Source: Onchocerca volvulus (Eukaryota > Nematoda > Chromadorea > Rhabditida > Onchocercidae). Taken from it: DNA of 64,000 bases. Where the stretch lies: assembly GCA_000499405.2 (NCBI GenBank), contig HG738144.1, positions 124,001-188,000 on the forward strand, in the 5' to 3' direction. Of the stretch, positions 1 to 13,579 are shown in pieces (the stretch's first letter is position 1; each line of letters begins with the position of its first letter). A program made the position numbers and the translations under genes. The notes beneath the pieces are model-generated. The model saw only the letters and a program-made list of their open reading frames with translations, was not told the DNA's origin and searched no databases.

Positions 1-274
1 TAGTAATTCTATCATTTTTCAATCTTTCATCAATGCAATATTTTTTGGGTTTTTTTTTTATAGTAATATTTTATAATGATTTCAATTTTCATATTCTGAC
101 ATTTTGTTATGAAATATTGAAACAATTAATTTCATTTATTTCATGAGAGAATTATTCATTTTTTATTTTATTTTTTTTAAATTATTTAATTTATGGATAA
201 TTAAACAATTGTTCGTTTGCTGAGAAATTTGACATTTTTTTTTTTGGTTTATTTTTTTAATTATTAATTTATGC

Positions 275-299
275 AATAATTTCAGCAAAAAAAAAAACA
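275..299 (+). promoter_or_regulatory. Probable SL trans-splice acceptor or 5' UTR splice acceptor
   Basis: An AATTTCAG acceptor ends at 285, and the first in-frame ATG of the kinase gene follows at 300. No upstream coding exon is visible. A short acceptor-to-ATG distance is typical of nematode trans-spliced mRNAs, but a 5' UTR intron would look the same. Confidence 0.5.
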
Positions 300-3200
300 A
301 TGTATGATATCGCAACTGATGATGATACTTTTACAAATGATTCAAAATCCAGTATGATCACCTGGGATAGTTTATATAATGAGATAAATTCGCTTGGATG
401 TTCTTCGGAAATTTCGATGCTCGAAATTACTTCAATTATTGATAAATATAAAAATATTGCAAACAATGAATATAGTGATGATTATGATGATGATAATTAT
501 AATTATGATGATGATAATTATAATTATGATAATTATGATCAAGATTCATCTGATTGGATAAGTCCTGATAATCTAGAATCACCAGAGGTAAAGCCAATTT
601 TCTATGCAAAATAAAGCAATTAATTACGATTAATGATTATTTAGTTATTTGAAAAATAATTAGCAGTAATCAAGCATATTTATAATTGATATTAATTTGA
701 AATATTGAGTAAATTTTATCATCATAAAAATAAAATTACGAGGAAATTATTGTATCTGAAATGGTTTGAATTTGAAATTTAATACTTGATTAGATTGACT
801 TCTAATCATGACTATGAATTTTTCACTTTTATCGGAAAATAATTCAAACTTTATTAACAAACCAAAAATGCTTCCTTTATTGATATCATGATGAGTAAAA
901 ATTCAAGTTCCTAACTTTTATGCTAATTTTGGTCCAAATTTGGGTGTTTATTTTTTACTTTAAAACTTTTCAAATTCATTTTATATTAGGCATTTCATTT
1001 TCAATGAAATATTAGCAAATAAGAAAAAGTTTTAGATTAATTCTTTACTTTAAAATATCAAAGAAAAACAATGTAAGAATAAAAATAATTGTAGGTTGAT
1101 GATGATAAAGAAAATGATGAAATCGTAGATGAAACACTTTTACCTGAAAAATTTCGTGGAAAGAAATGGATTATTAAAAAAATTCTTGGTGAAGGTAAGC
1201 TTTTTCCTAAATTTTATACATAAAAATTATTAATTAAAGAAAATAAAAAAAACTACAAAAAAAGCCTGATATATTGTCAAAATTTTTTACATATTTAAAA
1301 TAAAAAATTCAATAACTAGTATTTAATAGAGAAATTTAAAAGATAAAACTGACGAAAAAAAAAAAAAAAAGGAATTTGCGAAATTTATCGAGAAAAAAAA
1401 TTTCGGTAAAATTTGGGAATTCAAACATTATTATATGTACTTTCACTTTCCTTTTTTTTTTTTTTTTTTTTGAATTTTCCGAAATCTTATCAATTTAAAC
1501 GACCAAAAATGATTTCATTTTGCTCTGCGCAATTCGCAAATCTTAAAAATTTAAATTGATCAAATTTTAGTAAGATTTTTTTCAAAAAATACTGTTCCAT
1601 TCTCATATATTTAGGTTCATTTTTTCGAGTTAGCCAAGCATATGCTGATGGTATTTTGTTGGCAATTCGTAAACGACATTTTGGTGATTATCAAAATGTT
1701 TATTCTGTTTGTTGTCATCGTGAAATTGAAAAGGAATATCGAGCATGCAAGCGACATGTTAGTCAAATATATTATTCATTCAAATTTGTTTAAAAAAAAA
1801 TAGAAAATTTTAAAAATGAAAAAAATTTAAAATTTAGAAAAAATTAAGTTCCGCAAAAGAAAAAAAAAAAAAAAAGAAATGAAAAAATGAAAATGATGAT
1901 ATCGGATGGATTAGAATTATAATATTTTAGGAACAAAAAAAGATACAAGAGAACTTGAAAAAAAAAAATTGCAAATAATTTCATAAATTTCTGTCAAAAT
2001 TAAATATTTCTTTAATTCGTCAATGAAAATTTTTTCATTAAATTTGTAATTAAATTAAATCGATTCTTTCATATATAAATTTTTACATATTTTATCATTC
2101 AAAATATTAATTTTGTATCAAATTAAAAAAAGCATGAAATAATCATAAGAATTATATTTTTCCTTTTATTAAAATAATATTTATTTATTTATTAAAATTA
2201 TATTTTCCGTTTTTATTAAAATTGTATTTTATTTTTCATTTATTTATTAAAATTATATTTTCATCTATAAAAAAATTTTTTTAGTCTTATTTTTTATGCA
2301 AGAATTTCTTGAATTTATTAATAATTTCCATTTTTTTTTTTTTTTATTTTTTTAGGTGATTGATGTATTATCAAAAATTGGTTATCATGATAATATTGCG
2401 ACGTTTTTTGGTTTTCGACGAATTGGTTTTCGTTGGGAAATGTTTGTTGAATATGCTGGTGGTGGTGATTTATTTGATGAAATTATGAGATATATAGCAA
2501 GTATATTTTTCGTATTTTTTTTTTTTTATTTTTATTTTTTTATCAAATTTCCTCAAATTTTAATTTATGGAATGTTTCAATAATCCAATTTTTAGATAAA
2601 TCGGAAAATTTTTTAAATGCAAAATATGCTCGTTAATCATTTGTTTGCATAATTTTTTGTTTTTTTTTTTCTTGTTTTTTTTTTTTTTTCGCAAACAAAT
2701 AAAAAATGATTCGCAATATTTCAGATAGAAAGCGAATACCGGATGAAGTGGTAATATCAAGATTTCGTGATTTAATAAATGCTGTAGCATATTTGCATAA
2801 ACGTAAAATAGCACATTTAGACATTAAAGTTGAAAATTGTTTGCTAACGAAATGGGGTAAATTTTTTTGATATTTCAAGAAAAAATAATTTTTTTTATTT
2901 ATTTTTTTTTTTTAACTGAATTATTTTGCCAAATTTTTCAGTTTTTTTTTTTTTTTCTTATATTTTTCAAATTTTGTAAATATTTTTCTTGCGAAATTTA
3001 GCTCAATTTTTATGAGCAAAAAGAGAGCTACAAGAAAAATTGAAATGATTATCAGCTATCAGCGTAAAATGATTGAAAATTCATTTTTTGATTATTCCAA
3101 ATTTGATAAAATTTTTTTTTTTTTTTTTGTATTTTATAAATGATAACCGATGATGATAATAATGATAATAACATTGAGTAATAAATTAGTGTTTTTATCA

Positions 3201-6130
3201 TTTTCTTGATCTTATCTTTATTTAATCCTTATTATTATTGTTGAATTTTTTAATATTCTTAGAAATTTATAATTGTATTAAGTTATCCAAAATCCATAAA
3301 AATAGTAGTCTTAATTGATTGATTGAAAATTAAGTGATCATCAAAAGATCAAATCTTATTTATTTATGTATATTAAAAAAAAAAAGATTTATTGATTGAA
3401 TCTTATTTATATATATATTTTTTTTAAAAATTAAGTCTTATTTATATAAATTAAATAAATCTTAAAAATTTATCATTATTTTTATCATTTTTTTGATCTT
3501 ACCTTTATCAAACCTTTTATTATCATTGTTGAATTTTGACATTTGTTGACAAAAATTGATAAAAAAAAAGATAAAAATGTGATAAGTTTCCGTATATTTA
3601 ATTTTATCAACGATATTTTTGAAAAGTTCGAAATGATAAAATTTTTCAGGATCATTAAAATTATCAGATTTTGATTGTGCAATAATATTTAATGATAATA
3701 CAAAAGTATCACCACGTCAACTTGGTACAAAAGCATATTCACCACCACAACGATTTTATACATCTATTAAGTTAGTTCAATTTTTTTTCCTCATAAAAAA
3801 TTAATATCTAATTAATTTATTAATTAATTTAATCTTCATTTCGAATTTTTTCAAATTTCAATTTTCTAGTTTTTCTTTTCCAATTTTTCATAAGTCAAAA
3901 ATTATCAGTCGAAATCATTTGATTCAAAAGTTTTTGCAAATTAGCAATTAGGAAAAATTGTTACCTTCCTCACAACAAATTATTAATGTCTAATTAATTT
4001 ATTCATTAATTAAACTTTCATTTCGAATTTTTTTAAATTTCAATTTTCCAGTTCCTTTTTTTCCCAATTTTTCATAAGTCAAAATTATCAGTCGAAACTA
4101 TTAATTTAAAAATTTTTTGCAAATTAGCAATTAAGAAAAATTATCATTAATTTAACATTTATCATTTTTATCAGTCTGCAATAATTTATGAAATTAACTT
4201 TCCTTATCTGTTCGTTATCATTCCATGTCATTTCGTATCATTCTTTCCTCCAAGTTTGCAAACTTTTTTTTTTACTTTTACTTATTCGTTAAATATATTG
4301 AATTTTGCTTTGAAAAAATTTTTGAAAATCGTAATTTTTTTTTTGATATTTCACACATTTTTCACAAAATTTTCACTAAAATTTTTCGTGAAACATAAAA
4401 ATTTATAAAACTTTTCAGTTTTTTCATAGAATTTTTAATTTCTTTTCATAAAACTTTTAATTTTCTCATAAATTTCATATTTATATTCGTGAAAAAAACA
4501 TTCAAATATGATAATTTTTTCTTTTTTAAATAAATTTAATAACATTTAAAATTTATGGTACTTCATTTTTTTTAAGGCCAGAATGTGCTGATATATGGTC
4601 TTGTGGTATTATTTTATTTTCATTATTAGCATATCGTTTACCATGGATTGGAGCATATTGGTTAGTTTAAAATGAAAAAAAAAAAAAAAAAAGTTTAAAT
4701 TTTTTCAATTTTTTTAATTTTATTTTTTATAAATACAAAAATTCCAATTCAATTTATGAATATTACAAATATTAGCTAATTCATTTTTCAATAATTTCAA
4801 CCGAAAGTGTGAATAATTTTCAGTATTTTTATCTCTTTTTTTTTTTTAAATTATTATCGAGCAGATAAATTCGAAAAAAAGCGCCAAATTTTATTACGAA
4901 ATTTTAAATTGTATTATCAAATTTTAATCAATTAAATTTTACTAAATTTTTAAATAGTAAATTGAAAGAGAAAAAAATTAATTACTGCGAAATTCTATTA
5001 CTATTTTAATTCCATTATTTAGATCAATGAGTAGATTGTATTATCAATACTGACGAATTTTCTTTTTTTTTTTTTTTTTTTCAGTGAAGATCCTTCCTAT
5101 CTAGAATGGTACAAATATATTAATGGAAAGTATATTGATGGATTAAATTCTACATTTCCATTCGAATTTCCAAAAAATACCAATTCAAAATTTCTCGGTA
5201 CTTTTTTTTTTTTTTTCATTTAAAATTTCAAATCGAATTTATAATCTAAACGATAGATTTGTTCCTATGAAAAATAAAATTCGTAACAAATGAAATATCA
5301 TCATAAAATTGAATATCTAAAATCGAAAAAATGAATAGTAATAAAATGATTTTTGAAATGAAATGAATTTATAAAAATTACCCAAAACATTTCGAAATCC
5401 GATTTACGAGATTATTCGCAAATTTGGTAAAAATTACCTTCAAGAGATATAAATGTACGACAAAAAAAATTATATAATGAATTTGTTGATAAAATTTTTT
5501 GAATTTCAAATTAATTGAAGTATTTTCATTAGTTTGATACCTGATTTACTCGAGGTTAATTATCGTGTAATGTTAAAATAATTGATTATCAGGATAATTT
5601 CTATTTTCGATTCTTTCGAAATATCTGATCATTATTATTTTAGTTTTATCATAAAATAAATCATCAGATCGGAAATTATGTTAATTACCTGATTCTAGTT
5701 AACAAACAATTATTAAATTCTGATTCTTCAATTAATTAATTTTTACAAAAGTTAATTTTGCAAAATATGAAATTAAACGTTGAAAAAATATGAAAATTAA
5801 CAGCTCAAAATGGAAAATAGAAAAATATGGCGTTTTCATAATTGAAAAAAAAAAAAGACTCGAAATTGTATAATTCAGTTCTTAGTTTTTTTTTTCAATT
5901 CAAATTTATAATTTAAATTTGAAATTATTTATTTTTCAGATTTACTTGAGCAATTATTGGATCCAAATGAAGGTAGACGAATTAGAATGGAAGATATTGT
6001 TGATATTTCTTGGCTACAAATTGAAACATATCATAAATCATTTGAAATTGATGAAGATCAACAATCTAATAAATTGTTGATTGATGAAAGCAATATTTTT
6101 GAAACTTTGCGAAATTTGAAAATTTCGTAA
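300..6130 (+). CDS. Divergent CHK1-like serine/threonine kinase (possible pseudokinase)
   Basis: Exons are 300-587, 1095-1194, 1615-1757, 2356-2500, 2725-2856, 3650-3770, 4577-4660, 5085-5197 and 5940-6130; together they give 438 residues with every junction in phase. The first ~96 residues form an acidic Asp/Asn/Tyr-rich leader with a duplicated YDDDNYN unit. The kinase domain follows: glycine loop GEGSFF, GGGDLFDEI hinge region, HLDIKVEN catalytic loop, SDFD, GTKAYSPPQ, and DIWSCGIILFSLLAYRLPW. The LPW segment followed by an acidic/aromatic stretch resembles CHK1-family kinases. Four invariant motifs are altered: the VAIK lysine position reads Arg (LAIRK), HRD is HLD, DFG is DFD and APE is PPQ. 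Catalytic Asp, Lys and Asn of the HxDxKxxN loop remain. CHK1 acts in the DNA-damage checkpoint, but nematodes also have expanded CHK1-like kinases of unknown role, and this gene looks like one of those. The exon at 4577 uses an AAG acceptor. Confidence 0.85.
3788..4142. repeat. Two-copy tandem duplication inside kinase intron
   Basis: Two divergent copies, offset by about 180 bp, share a TTATCAGTCGAAA-type segment, a CATTTCGAATTTTTT segment and a GCAAATTAGCAATTA segment. The duplication is purely intronic (intron 3771-4576). Confidence 0.7.
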
Positions 6131-9100
6131 AATTCTTAAGTATTATGTCAATATTTTCAACCAAAAATTTCATAAAAAATACTAATTTCGAATCAAAATT
6201 CTAACTCTGATTACTCAAATTTTGCATTTTTATTTTTTGTTTTCTTGTATTTTTATTTTATATATATATTTTTTCTTATTAAAGCAATATTTTCTTTTTA
6301 TTTATTATCTTCAAATAGCCATTCAAATAATTAAGCACTAAGCACTATTTTTTACTAATTACAAGTAATTTTTATTGTTATGTGAAAAAAAAAATTGTTT
6401 TTTTCCAACTTTTACGAGCAATTTTTTTTTCTTTTTTCTCTTTTTTTTTTTCCGATACTAAAGTTAAAATTATTAAAATTTACATTTTTTCATCATAATG
6501 TTACGAATTATGTATATAAATATTAATGCTAAATTGTATTATTATTGTATGATTTAGAAATAAAACGTGTAAATTTCAATTTAAATTTCGATTTTTACAT
6601 TATTGTAATTACAAAACATTTGAAATTACTTCAAAAATTTATTTAATTCAGTAAATAATTTATATTTAATGTAGCTAGATTGAAACAATCGTATTAAATA
6701 ATACTATTTTAAAAATTATTCAAAAATTGTAATCGCAAATGAATTTCATGCAATAATTATATGATTTAAAAAAAAAAATCAATATGTTTGTAAATAAATT
6801 TCATATTTATAAAATTAATAAAGATTGATATTTTACAAATAAATATTGTTTTAAATGATTAATCGATGTTTAGTATTTATTTGTAAAGTATTCAATACTA
6901 AAAATCTATATAGCTCATTACTCAAAGTATCATAATTTAAACGAAAAAATGATAAATTTAATAAAAATTACACGGAATTCTGGCAATAGTTTCAGCACAT
7001 AAAACTATCTTATAAAGGGCAAAAGATACCTTTAAATGAAAAAGAAATAAAATAAAATTTTGGTTTGCAATATTCGAAATTCCACAAGTTCAAATCGTAA
7101 ACTTTGTCGTAAATTTAAAGATTAAGTGCAAATTGAAGTCCGAATCATAAAGGTTACAAGTTCGAATCGTAAACTTTGTCGTAAAGTTGAAGATTAAGCG
7201 CAAATTGAAGTCCGAATCGTAAAGGTTGCAAGTTCAAATCGTAAACTTTGTCGTAAAGTTGAAGATTAAGTGCAATATTGAAGTCCGAATCGTAAAGGTT
7301 GCAAGTTCGAATCGTAAACTTTGGTCGTAAAGTTGAAGTTTGAATGTAAAATGAAATGTTCGAAAAAGTGTATTTAAAAAAAAAAATAATCTCGGAATTT
7401 TTATTTTCGAATTATATACATAAACAGAACAGCATTTTATTATGCATTTTAAATTATAAGCAGACTAAAATAAGAAATATCAGACAGCTTACTTATCAAA
7501 GATTGATAATAAAAATAATTTGAATACTTATTAATCGCTTAATAGTAATTATATTTTATTTGTAATTGCGAAAATTCCAACCGATCGTGATTTTCGTTGT
7601 TTTTTTTTTTTGTTTTTTCTCGCGTTACTGCTTCAGAAGCTGCAATTTAGCGAATGAGTTATTTCATTTCTATTGATAAAATATTGCATATTGAAATTAT
7701 TTGAGTAAATGATTAATTATTTATTAAAATTTCATTTCATTACAAATTATCAATTGAGAGAATATTCCTTGGTGATTGCATTGAAATATTTTTTGAAATA
7801 ATAGTACAGTGATAAATGATCGAGAAAAGAATAAATGATGATCATTATTATTTAAATCAAGTCAGATAAGATGTGAAATCAAAAGTAGAAAAGAAATGGT
7901 CATTGATTTTTCAAAATTACTAGAAATTATTCTTTTATAATAAATTATTACCCAAAAAATTAAATACATTAAATCATGTAATTAAATACAAAAAAAAAAA
8001 AAAAGAAAGAAAATGAAAAGAGAAAGTGGAAGAAATTGATAAAATGATAATTTACAAGGAACTGCTGGTGATAACCATTAGTTTTGTTAATTCTTCCGGA
8101 TGCATTAAATTTAATTCGTTACAATTGGATGCAAATTTTATACCAACAACTTCATTAGTTGATTTTTTCAATTATCCAGCAAAAATTTGATTGCCAAATT
8201 TTTCATTTTACAACAAACGATATAGTATTAATTTAGAAAATTGAATAACTAATTAGATAACTTGAAATTATTTATTAGATAACTTGAAAATGGAATAGAT
8301 ATTTTAGTAGACAAGCAAAAGAAACGATCACGTCCGTAAAATACGAAATCATTGCTTAATGCAAGAAAAATTGGTATCAGTTTCGATGTACCCTAATTAT
8401 TTGACGAAAATCTGTGAAAAAAAAAAATAACAAAACTAAATTCTAAGAATTTTTTTTTAAGAACAAAACTGAATTAGAAGTGAAACTTATTTGGTTTATC
8501 ACGAATTATCACGGAAAATATTATAAGAATCAAAATTGATCAATAAATTGAAAATTTTGGATTTGAAATAATTAAGTGACAATTTTTTGTTCTCATTTCT
8601 TTTCTTTTTTTTTTTTTTTTTTTTTTTTGCAAAATATCGTGTAAATATTCTATTGCAAAAAATATTTCTGAATTTAAATTTTGAAGGATAAAGAAAATAT
8701 CATGAAACGAAATTGATGATTAATTCTCATAAAGCAAATTGAAACCTAAGAGCCGAACCAAATAAACTTCGTCATTCGGCAATAGAGAAGACATTTTTTT
8801 TTTAATTTAGCAAATTTTATAAAAATCGTATTAATCATTTCATGTGGATTTCCATTTTTCAAGAATAGAGATTTTGCTATTTTTGAGTGCTTTTTAATTT
8901 TAAATTTATCAAATTTCAAAATTCATTAAATTTTATTTGAAAAAATGAAGATGATTCATTGCGAAAATTAGGATCTCACTTTGTTAGTTTTTTCTAATTA
9001 AAATTTTATAAGTATAGTACAAATCAATTTCTATTTAGTTATTATATCATTTTGTAAATTTTATAGCTTATAATGCCTTCCTTTCCAAATAACTTATTGT

Positions 9101-9379
9101 TACGATACTGTATGTGTTCATATCGTTGTATTATCAGTGATAAGTATCATCACATAAGTTTAACATCATAGTACTGTTAATAATAGTTAAAATTTTGATA
9201 TTGCTAAAATGCATGCTAATTTTATTAATGGTGGATAAAAAATAAATATTAGTATTTAAGTACTAAAGATAATTTTAAGTAATGATAATTTTAAAATAGG
9301 TTCGGTATTTTTGGCTGCTGTTGATAATAATATATTATTTTTAGTTGGTATAAATTATTTTTTGGAAGATAAGTTATTA
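6131..9379. other. Intergenic region, A+T-rich, with one minisatellite
   Basis: Apart from the 72-bp tandem repeat listed separately, I see only A+T-rich sequence and homopolymer runs. ATTAAA at about 6280 could serve as the kinase polyadenylation signal. A TTTTTAG acceptor ending at 9344, 36 bases before the transporter ATG, may be its trans-splice site. No coding exon was recognised. Confidence 0.5.
7085..7345. repeat. 72-bp tandem repeat, about 3.6 copies
   Basis: The unit begins CAAGTTCRAATCGTAAACTT and recurs at 7085, 7157, 7229 and 7302, so the period is 72-73 bp. Copies differ by a few substitutions and single-base indels. The arrangement GTAAACTTTGTCGTAAA within each unit is a nested imperfect repeat. 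There is no coding frame. Confidence 0.9.
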
Positions 9380-12300
9380 ATGACAATCAAATTATCAACT
9401 TATGTTTGTGTTGTATTATTCGGTTCTACATCATGGTTGAGTACAAATTCGGTATGGTTGGAACTACCGTTGCTTACCAAGGAATTACCAGAAGGATGGA
9501 GTTTACCATCATATTTGACCATTATCGTACAAGTAAGTTAAAACATATTTAAGTGATAGAATTTGTTCGAATTGCTATACAATTAAATCATAAAATATGT
9601 TTTCATAAATGTATTTTACCGCATATGTCGGAGTTATTGTTTCATTATGATTATCGATAGCAGCAATAAATTAGTTTTGAGATAAGAATCCATAAATATT
9701 TTTCTATTACGTGGATAATGAAATCAATTAGAATATGGATTGGAGATTGAAGAAGTTTTTGGAGAAAAATTATGAGAGGGCAAGAGTGGCATCATATATA
9801 GCAATCCAGAAGAATCGATCATTCGATTTGATTTGATCTATTTTTGAATCCTTTTAAATAGTGCAAGAATAAATGCATTGATTATTAATTTGATACTCGC
9901 AGTAATTATGTTTAAATTGAGATAGTTAGCAAAGTTACTTATATAGTAGTCGTAAATGAATGGATCATATTATTTAATTTTAAGTTAATGAGTTAATTCT
10001 TTGAAGAATCCAAATATAACATTTAAAAGTTCGTAATTTAAAAGAGGCTTTTCAATTTCCATTCATAAAGTTTTTTCTGCTTTATTTTATTTTAAGAAAT
10101 GCTTCTTCAATCTTCAATTACGGGAAATTCCATCTTTTTCTTTTTTTGAAGAACCTTTTTGGCTAATAAGGTTGAAATAAATGCATTGCAAGAATGATAG
10201 CAACTATTGGTAACTTCATTTTTAATGCAATCAATTGATGTTTAATTCAGAATCAAAATATATCCAGATATCGTCCGATTTATAGCTCGATATTTATGGT
10301 TTCAAAGTATATTCATGTACAATCCATTAACTCATAAAGAACATAATATGTTTTATAACCAATTTTCTGCTTATTTTTATTTTATTCAAATTTTTTAGAT
10401 TGCTACTATTGGTCCATTGGTTTATAGCATCATACGTAAATGTTCAAAAATATCTTTTCCAACAGCACCAATAATTCTAGTATTGCTTTTATTTTGCTGT
10501 TTATGTACCTTATTGATGGCATTGTTTTGGCATCAAACTATTTTTCTTTTCGGGCAAAAACGATCGGTGATACTAATGATCCTACTTTTTGGTACATATA
10601 TTTTTTGTTAGAATTAAGTATACTATTTTGCAAAGACAATTTAGATGAACTAGTACTTTATGAACAGTATGCTAATTAGCTAGAATAGCGTGAAATGTAT
10701 TGGTACCATACAAAAAGGAGAATCTATTGATCCAAGACATCTGATTCTAGTATGTTGTCTGTAAAGTATATAATTTGGTCCGGCCAAGTGATAATTTTGG
10801 CAAGATTACTAAAAGGATTACTAATTTCTGTTAGGATGAAAAGTATCCAGAAAAACATATTTATGAAAAAAAAAAGGCTAGTATGAATTTTATCACTTTA
10901 TAGGTATGGCATTAGTTAATGGAACATCAAATGTGCTCTTTATGCCATATATGGCTACATTTCATGCTTCTTATTTAACAGCATATTTTGTTGGTATGGG
11001 CTTAAGTTCCTTATTTCCAAGTGTCGTTTCGATTTTGCAAGGTTTTTTTTTTTTCAATTTTATCTTTGTTTCGAATTAAATATAATAATTAATCTTTCAG
11101 TTAATATAACAGAGCCTCATGCGATAAATTTCCGTATCGGCGTTGATCGGATTAAACGAAAAATGTGCGCGGTGAGTGACTCAGAAAGATGACACCAAAA
11201 CTTTTTCTAATGGCATTTCTTATTTTAACTAATTTTGTTTCATTGCATTCATTTCGTAGGTAGTGGAAATGATTGTGTCGTCGTAAATGGAACTTCGATG
11301 CAAACCAATGGCATTTTACACTTTGGTGTTACAGAATTTAATTTTATAATGCTGATTTGGATGCTTATCGCCACAGGTGCATTTGTTTATCTAAATCTTC
11401 CTATGAATGCTGCAATTGCTGAAGAAGGAAAACTCTCAACAGATCAGTCGCCAACGAAATTGCCACAAATTGATGAGCCTAACTCATCTAATGTTACTGA
11501 GTTTAGCCCTTTCAGTGTTGGTTTTCTTTTTTCTTCTATTTTCATATTATTAAGATGGATAATCATCTCAATATTGTTACATTTCTTGTTGATAGTAAAA
11601 TTAAATACTGAGCTCGACTATTGATTAACTTGCGGAGAGAGAAATTCCTGATGTTTAACTGTTTAATTGTTCATCTTAATCTACTTGTTAAACTATCGAT
11701 GATTCTGATCATTCGCTTTTAATTATCCGATCTATTATTTGAATTATTTGAAATTTCCAAAAATATGCTCCATTGTGGTTTGATACTAACTGTAACTGCG
11801 ACTAATACCGCTGTGATATGACTAGATTAAGTTTCCTGCAAATTTTGCATTCCTCAGAATCCCATTTGCATATATTCTGCATTTTTTTTTTTTTTTTTTC
11901 AGCAAAATAGTGAAACGCGTATCGCTGAAGACAGACCACAAGTTGATAAATTACGACTCGGATTATTTTTATTTTTGATGGCTGCTGTAAATGCTCAAAT
12001 GAATGGAATTGTTCCGAGTGTTCAAAGTTATGCATCTTTGCCTTTTTCTCAGGTTTTGTTTTATAAAGACTCTCGAATCTTATAATTTTTAAACTGAATA
12101 ATGTTGTTGTATTTACATTCTTTATTAATCCGTATAACTAATCATCTTTATTCTGTTAGATGCAACTAGTATCTTAGCCAAAAATCTTTTTCCTGATGAT
12201 TGCTGATCGGAAGTTCATATACTTTTATTATTCATATATATAAGCAAATACTATAATTGCAGAAGAAAGTTTGCTTGTTGGATTTGCCATCGATTTGTTA

Positions 12301-13579
12301 TGTTTTAATTTCAGTCGTTCATATTACTATATATTTGTGCGCTTATCTGTATTTCATTCACTATTGATCTTGTTTATCTTTCATTCTAGCCCTTTTTTTT
12401 TTACAGAAAACTTATCATCTTGGTTTAACATTATCGAACATCGTATCACCGATTGTTTGCTTTTTACCGCTTTTTGTGAAAATTATACGTTTATCGGTAT
12501 TGATATCGCTAACGTTGATTTCAACAGTATTAACGGGATTGATTATCGCTTTTGCAGCAATGAGTCCGACACCTGTACTACAGTTTTCTACATGGGGATC
12601 TGTTCTCATTGTACTTTAATTTTTACAATTAAACGAAAATTTTAATTCTCATTCTCATTTCATTCTGAAATGTTCTTCCGTCATAAATATGATTTTCTCC
12701 GTATATTTCTTATTCCAGTGAGGTGTTAGAATTTAGGGATTCAACTTTTAAATGACTTTTCACTATATTTATTCTACTAACGATCGATTATTTAGTATCT
12801 GTTAGAGTATTTTTCTGATTCAATGCTTATTTAAATAGTTCTTTTTCAATATATATAACATAGAGAGAGAGGGAGAGAGAGAGAGAGAGAGAGAGAAAGA
12901 AAAGATTTAAATTAGCGGTATCCATTAGTGTTTGATTTAAAATCAACTGAGTAAAGGTTGTTAGTAAAATATTGAGCAAGCAGATGTATTCAAAAACTAA
13001 ATAAACTTTGATTTTATTTAAATTTTAGATAATCATAACAGTTTGCTCTGTAGCATTGAATTCATTCCTTCGAACAATTCTGGCAACTATACTGGGTGAT
13101 GGTGCAGACAATGAAACGCGACTTTTCTGGGGTGGTGTATTTATCCAGGTTGGTGTTGCTTAAGAAAATTTTAGATTTTCGAAAAATTTACTATTTCCAT
13201 TGATTTTTTACAAATTTTTTAACATACGTAAATCTTTTGTCAATATCATGCTTCTCTAGGTTTCTTAGCTGTAATGATGTGTACCTTTATCCTTAGCTGT
13301 GTATATCTAAACTATTCTCGATTTCTAACAATTCTTAAGGAATTGTCGATAATAATGAAGATTAACAACAAAGATATGAAATTTGAACTAAAAATTGGAG
13401 GAAGTTTAAGGCCATTTTAACTTATATTACCATATCTTTTCAGTTTCCTTGTTCTATTTTTTTTTCTCCTCACTTAAGCTTCATTTCTTTTTCAGATCGG
13501 ATCATTTCTGGGTTCAGTTGCAATGTTTCCATTGATCAATATCTTTCATTTATTTGTTTCTGCACCACCATGTCCATGA
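9380..13579 (+). CDS. rft: Riboflavin transporter, SLC52/RFT family
   Basis: This is a multi-pass plasma-membrane riboflavin carrier by family. Exons are 9380-9532, 10399-10591, 10904-11041, 11101-(11133 or 11164), 11260 or 11264 to 11516, 11903-12052, 12407-12610, 13029-13148 and 13496-13579, giving roughly 443-452 residues, normal for the family. Family signatures in order: NSVWLELPLL then LPEGWSLPSYL in exon 1, IATIGPLVY in exon 2, GTSNVLFMPYM in exon 3, VNAQMNGIVPSVQSYASLP in exon 6, MSPTPVLQ in exon 7, and the C-terminal MFPLIN...CP in exon 9. One junction is uncertain: the strong GTGAGT donor after 11171 leaves the next exon out of frame, and in-frame alternatives are weaker donors after 11133 or 11164. 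The end of exon 5 (donor GTTGGT) is also a choice rather than a certainty. Confidence 0.9.
12862..12898. repeat. (GA)n microsatellite in transporter intron
   Basis: A near-perfect GA tract with one GGG interruption lies in the intron between the exons ending at 12610 and starting at 13029. Confidence 0.9.

Noticed and set aside
2497..2502. Possible GC-AG intron in the kinase gene (ATA|GCAAGT)
   Set aside because: The canonical GTATAT donor four bases downstream (after 2500) gives the correct phase for the next exon; the GC donor does not.
12271..12645. Long plus-strand open frame in the transporter region
   Set aside because: It overlaps the real exon 12407-12610 in another frame; the transporter frame carries the family motifs and correct splice phases.
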